Below are positions 61,189 through 64,000 of a stretch of 64,000 nt of DNA, piece by piece. The notes under the pieces are model-generated. The model had not been told where the DNA came from. It worked only from the letters and a program-made list of their open reading frames with translations, and made no database searches. The DNA comes from Methanobrevibacter gottschalkii DSM 11977 (GTDB lineage Archaea; Methanobacteriota; Methanobacteria; Methanobacteriales; Methanobacteriaceae), in contig NZ_RKRG01000001.1 of NCBI RefSeq assembly GCF_003814835.1, positions 186,001 through 250,000 of the forward strand. The letters are read 5' to 3'. Position numbers and translations under genes: made by a program. Each line of letters opens with the position of its first letter. Position 1 is the first letter of the stretch.

Positions 61189-64000
61189 TTATCTCCTAAT
61201 AGTTATTGTATTTGATATTGTGCAACCACCATAAAATGATGTAATAGTATTTTTACCTATTTTTAAGTTTTTAATAGATAATATAGCAACACCATGACTG
61301 TTTGTTTTTGCACTATATTTTTTATTTTTAATCTTAAAAATAATTTTTTTGTATTTTAATATTTTACCATGCTTATTAACTAACTTAACCGAGAACTTAA
61401 TTTTTTTAGATTTCTTTTTAACAATGTTTTTAGCTATTAAAATTGGCTTAAATTTAATTTTACTTGAAACTTTAGTAACCCCATATTGAGCAGTTACTTT
61501 ATAAGAACCTGCTTTTAATTTAATGGATTTATATGCCTTACCATATTTATCAGTTTTAACCCTGTAGGTTTTTCCGTTAACTTTAATAGTTACAATTTTA
61601 CCCCCAGCAACATATTTACCATCAATACCCTTAACACGAACCGTATATTTTATAGTATTACCATAATAAACAGCTTTAGTTTTATATTGATAAATTGAAG
61701 GTTTATAAGCCACAATCAAATTAGCTTTACCACTGTTTGACTTAAAATTGTCATTTTCAACAACATCTGCACGTAATTTATAATTACCAAGTGAAGGTAC
61801 TTCAGCAACAAGAGTAGCTACACCATTTTTATCAGTTTTTACTTTACCTATGAAAACATCCCTTCCTTGAAGTCTATAAAATTTAACAGTAATTCCAGAT
61901 ACAGAATTTCCAAAAATATCTTCTACAACAACTACAAATTTTCCCTTAGATGTTGGAATTGCAGTTACATCATTATAATTAATATTAAGAAGACCTTTTT
62001 CAATAGTTAAATAAGAAATGAACTCTTTAGTTAAGTAATCCTTTTTAGATGCAATAGCTTTAATCGAATAACCCGCAGGAGTATAACTATCATCAAATTT
62101 ATATCTTAATTTTGCTACACCATTTGAAGAAGTTGCATTACCAATTTCTTCCCCACAAATATAAAATTTAACCAATACCCCATCAACACCAACATTCAAA
62201 ACAATATCTGCAGTACCCAAATAATTAATCGTTACTTCCGGAATTAATCCATTTAAAATATAGATGTAATTACCTTTAACAAAATTATTATTTGTGTTAT
62301 TAATAGCTTTATCACCAATACCCATTTCAGAATTTAAATAATTGTAAAATAAATTATTTTTAATTGCTAATTTATCAATAACAATTGCATAACCTTTTTT
62401 AGAAGTTATATTATTGCCAGATATATTATTACTAGAAGAATTAAATTTAAGACAGATTCCAGCAACCCCAACACCTAATGAATCACACACATTATAAGTT
62501 ATTTCCTCACCAGTAACATTATTCATTACAATATTATTAAGGATAATATTATTCTCAGCATTTGAAAGTGCAATAGCATATGCCTGCTTAGCTTTTATAT
62601 CAAGATTATTCCCTTTAATAAAATTACCATTCGACCTAAAAACTTCAAGTCCATAAACAATATCTGAAGTTAATTTTAGATTATTATCTTTAATAATTGA
62701 TTTTTGAGACCCTTCTAAATTAATACCATATGAAAAATTATTAGATTTAGCATTAACAGTATTTGAAATGAGAGTTGTGTTTTTTGATTCATGGCCAATA
62801 ACTAAACCTTGAACAAAATAATCTCCTTCCAAAACAATATTATTGTTAATAAATTGATTATTAGATGCATCTTTTCCTTCAGGAGCATCATGCCCAGTAT
62901 TAGAACCTAATACACCCATACCATAAATATAATTATCATTAGACTTTACATAAATATTATTATTTGAAAAGGTATTATTATGACTATTAAAATATAAATC
63001 TATACCAACAATAGAATTTGTAGATATATTATTATGATAATTATTTCCCCAACTTGAATTAAATGTATTAGATGTTTTATTAAGCTTAGAAGTTGCATTT
63101 ACTTTATTTCCAGAAATATTGCAACCAGAAGAATAAGCCATCAAAATACCATAAGTCCTATAAACCTCATTTAAAACATGATTTCCAGTTATAGTATTCC
63201 CACTTGTACAAACAGTATCTCCACCAACACAAGTAGAACCATCTATACAATTAGAATTGCCATCAACACAATGACTATTTTCAAATACATGCTCAATACC
63301 AGTTCCAATGGTATGAATACTATTATTGATAAAATTACAATCATAGACACTTATAGCAAGTAATGTATAAGTTAAATAATTACCATTAGATGTAAGGTTA
63401 TTATTCAAAACATCAATATCGCTTGATTCTACAACATAAATTGCATATGCTGCGTTTGGATCTGTTACTTCAATATTGCAATTAGAAATTATCGCTCCAC
63501 CAGTATTATATACAAGGATTCCCCATGCATTTATTCTTTCAGAATCTTTATTTTTAATTGTTAAATTTTCAATCCAGACACCTTCAGATATCCTAAAAGT
63601 AGCATTATAAAAATTCGGATTTTTACCAGTAATTTTGACTGCAGAATTAATATATATTACACCCTTATTCTCAAAATTACCATCGAAATATAAAATATCT
63701 CCATTTTTAACAACTGAATTTAAAGTACCTCCCACATCAAAATAATCATCATAATTTTCAGGAGTAATACTATAAGTTGTTCCCTTAAAGATATAACGTG
63801 GTTTTGATGGATCATATGACCCTTCAGGAGTTGCAACAATACCTTTACCCTTAGGAATAGTATTATTTTCAATAACATAACTAGTATCTGCATTAACCTC
63901 AATTGCATCAATTGCATACTTATTTCCAGTAGAAATATAGTTATCAACAATAGTTATATTCCCTGGCATTTTTTTAACACTTTCTTTTTTAACTAAAACA
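61189..64000 (-). CDS. Adhesin-like protein, N-terminus beyond window edge
   Basis: At least 936 residues are visible, and the frame is open to the right edge, so the gene starts outside the window. Most of it is beta-helix repeat sequence rich in Asn, Ile and Gly (NNxI and SNNxF patterns). The C-terminal third has Ig-like repeats (TDKNGVATLVAE, NGKTYRVKTDKYGKAYK, KKYSAKTNSHGVAILS). A Cys-rich insert with four cysteines (about 63205-63275) is unusual for these proteins. The predicted location is outside the cell. It lies 155 bp upstream of the other adhesin-like gene on the same strand, so the two may be coexpressed paralogues. Confidence 0.88.
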   Translation of the reverse strand, partial: VLVKKESVKKMPGNITIVDNYISTGNKYAIDAIEVNADTSYVIENNTIPKGKGIVATPEGSYDPSKPRYIFKGTTYSITPENYDDYFDVGGTLNSVVKNGDILYFDGNFENKGVIYINSAVKITGKNPNFYNATFRISEGVWIENLTIKNKDSERINAWGILVYNTGGAIISNCNIEVTDPNAAYAIYVVESSDIDVLNNNLTSNGNYLTYTLLAISVYDCNFINNSIHTIGTGIEHVFENSHCVDGNSNCIDGSTCVGGDTVCTSGNTITGNHVLNEVYRTYGILMAYSSGCNISGNKVNATSKLNKTSNTFNSSWGNNYHNNISTNSIVGIDLYFNSHNNTFSNNNIYVKSNDNYIYGMGVLGSNTGHDAPEGKDASNNQFINNNIVLEGDYFVQGLVIGHESKNTTLISNTVNAKSNNFSYGINLEGSQKSIIKDNNLKLTSDIVYGLEVFRSNGNFIKGNNLDIKAKQAYAIALSNAENNIILNNIVMNNVTGEEITYNVCDSLGVGVAGICLKFNSSSNNISGNNITSKKGYAIVIDKLAIKNNLFYNYLNSEMGIGDKAINNTNNNFVKGNYIYILNGLIPEVTINYLGTADIVLNVGVDGVLVKFYICGEEIGNATSSNGVAKLRYKFDDSYTPAGYSIKAIASKKDYLTKEFISYLTIEKGLLNINYNDVTAIPTSKGKFVVVVEDIFGNSVSGITVKFYRLQGRDVFIGKVKTDKNGVATLVAEVPSLGNYKLRADVVENDNFKSNSGKANLIVAYKPSIYQYKTKAVYYGNTIKYTVRVKGIDGKYVAGGKIVTIKVNGKTYRVKTDKYGKAYKSIKLKAGSYKVTAQYGVTKVSSKIKFKPILIAKNIVKKKSKKIKFSVKLVNKHGKILKYKKIIFKIKNKKYSAKTNSHGVAILSIKNLKIGKNTITSFYGGCTISNTITIRR

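Noticed and set aside
57504-64000. CRISPR-like or satellite repeats
   Set aside because: The repetitive DNA is coding sequence of adhesin-like beta-helix and Ig-like modules, with unequal spacing and no spacer structure.

Overview
The window is an AT-rich stretch of archaeal chromosome, most likely from Methanobrevibacter or a close relative (Methanobacteriales). The evidence is a complete Ehb energy-converting hydrogenase operon, formylmethanofuran:H4MPT formyltransferase (ftr), fibrillarin, Hjc resolvase, GatB, a tRNA-Trp whose intron looks like a box C/D guide RNA, TATA/BRE-type promoters, and giant beta-helix/Ig-like adhesin-like proteins. No species is claimed.

Layout. 1-8.2 kb: 3' end of flpA; a 0.6 kb non-coding gap with a long imperfect hairpin; then a minus-strand run of coaBC (split by an apparent +1 frameshift), two envelope proteins, pheA, two four-CBS proteins and the preQ0/archaeosine genes queE-queD plus a DUF366-like gene. 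8.2-13.2 kb: a predicted nucleotidyltransferase, an NSS sodium symporter, an SDR oxidoreductase and an orphan Cas4-like nuclease. 13.2-23.0 kb: the 17-gene ehbA-Q operon on the minus strand, with antiporter-like membrane subunits, a polyferredoxin, a ferredoxin and the [NiFe] small and large subunits. 23.4-38.4 kb: mixed single genes, including an ACR3/BASS-like transporter, an SF1 helicase, argG, a sirtuin, sfsA, nnr, an MthK-like K+ channel, ftr, a flippase-like protein, trkH-trkA and an MBL hydrolase. 38.4-39.9 kb: a minus-strand tRNA cluster (Asn, CAU, Glu, Leu, His, Glu, Trp) with hjc inside it. 40.0-43.7 kb: radical SAM protein, gatB, a CBS-ParB protein, hisE. 43.7-48.9 kb: a probable surface-polymer cassette made of an ABC permease, an ABC ATPase carrying two N-terminal Ig-like domains, a small membrane-anchored protein, and a GT2/CDP-glycerol-type transferase fusion. 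48.9-57.1 kb: GNAT, larB, hypF, and an ArsR-family regulator divergent from grpE-dnaK-dnaJ. 57.5-64 kb: two adhesin-like protein genes, the second running off the window edge.

How the parts connect. Ehb, HypF (NiFe maturation) and Ftr belong to hydrogenotrophic methanogenesis and its anabolic electron supply. TrkH/TrkA and the K+ channel handle potassium. The polymer cassette and the adhesin-like proteins point to an elaborate cell surface, and the Ig-like modules of the adhesins resemble those fused to the ABC ATPase.

Most notable observations: (1) the pre-tRNA-Trp intron can guide methylation of C34 but has no guide for U39, and its other guide has no target here; (2) an adhesin-like gene, and probably gatB and pheA, lack ATG/GTG/TTG at the position set by their Shine-Dalgarno sequence and appear to use ATT or ATA; (3) the Ig-domain ABC ATPase in a teichoic-acid-like cassette; (4) a 16-bp direct repeat that is a candidate operator for the archaeal hsp70 locus. 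All calls come from reading the sequence; no database search was run.
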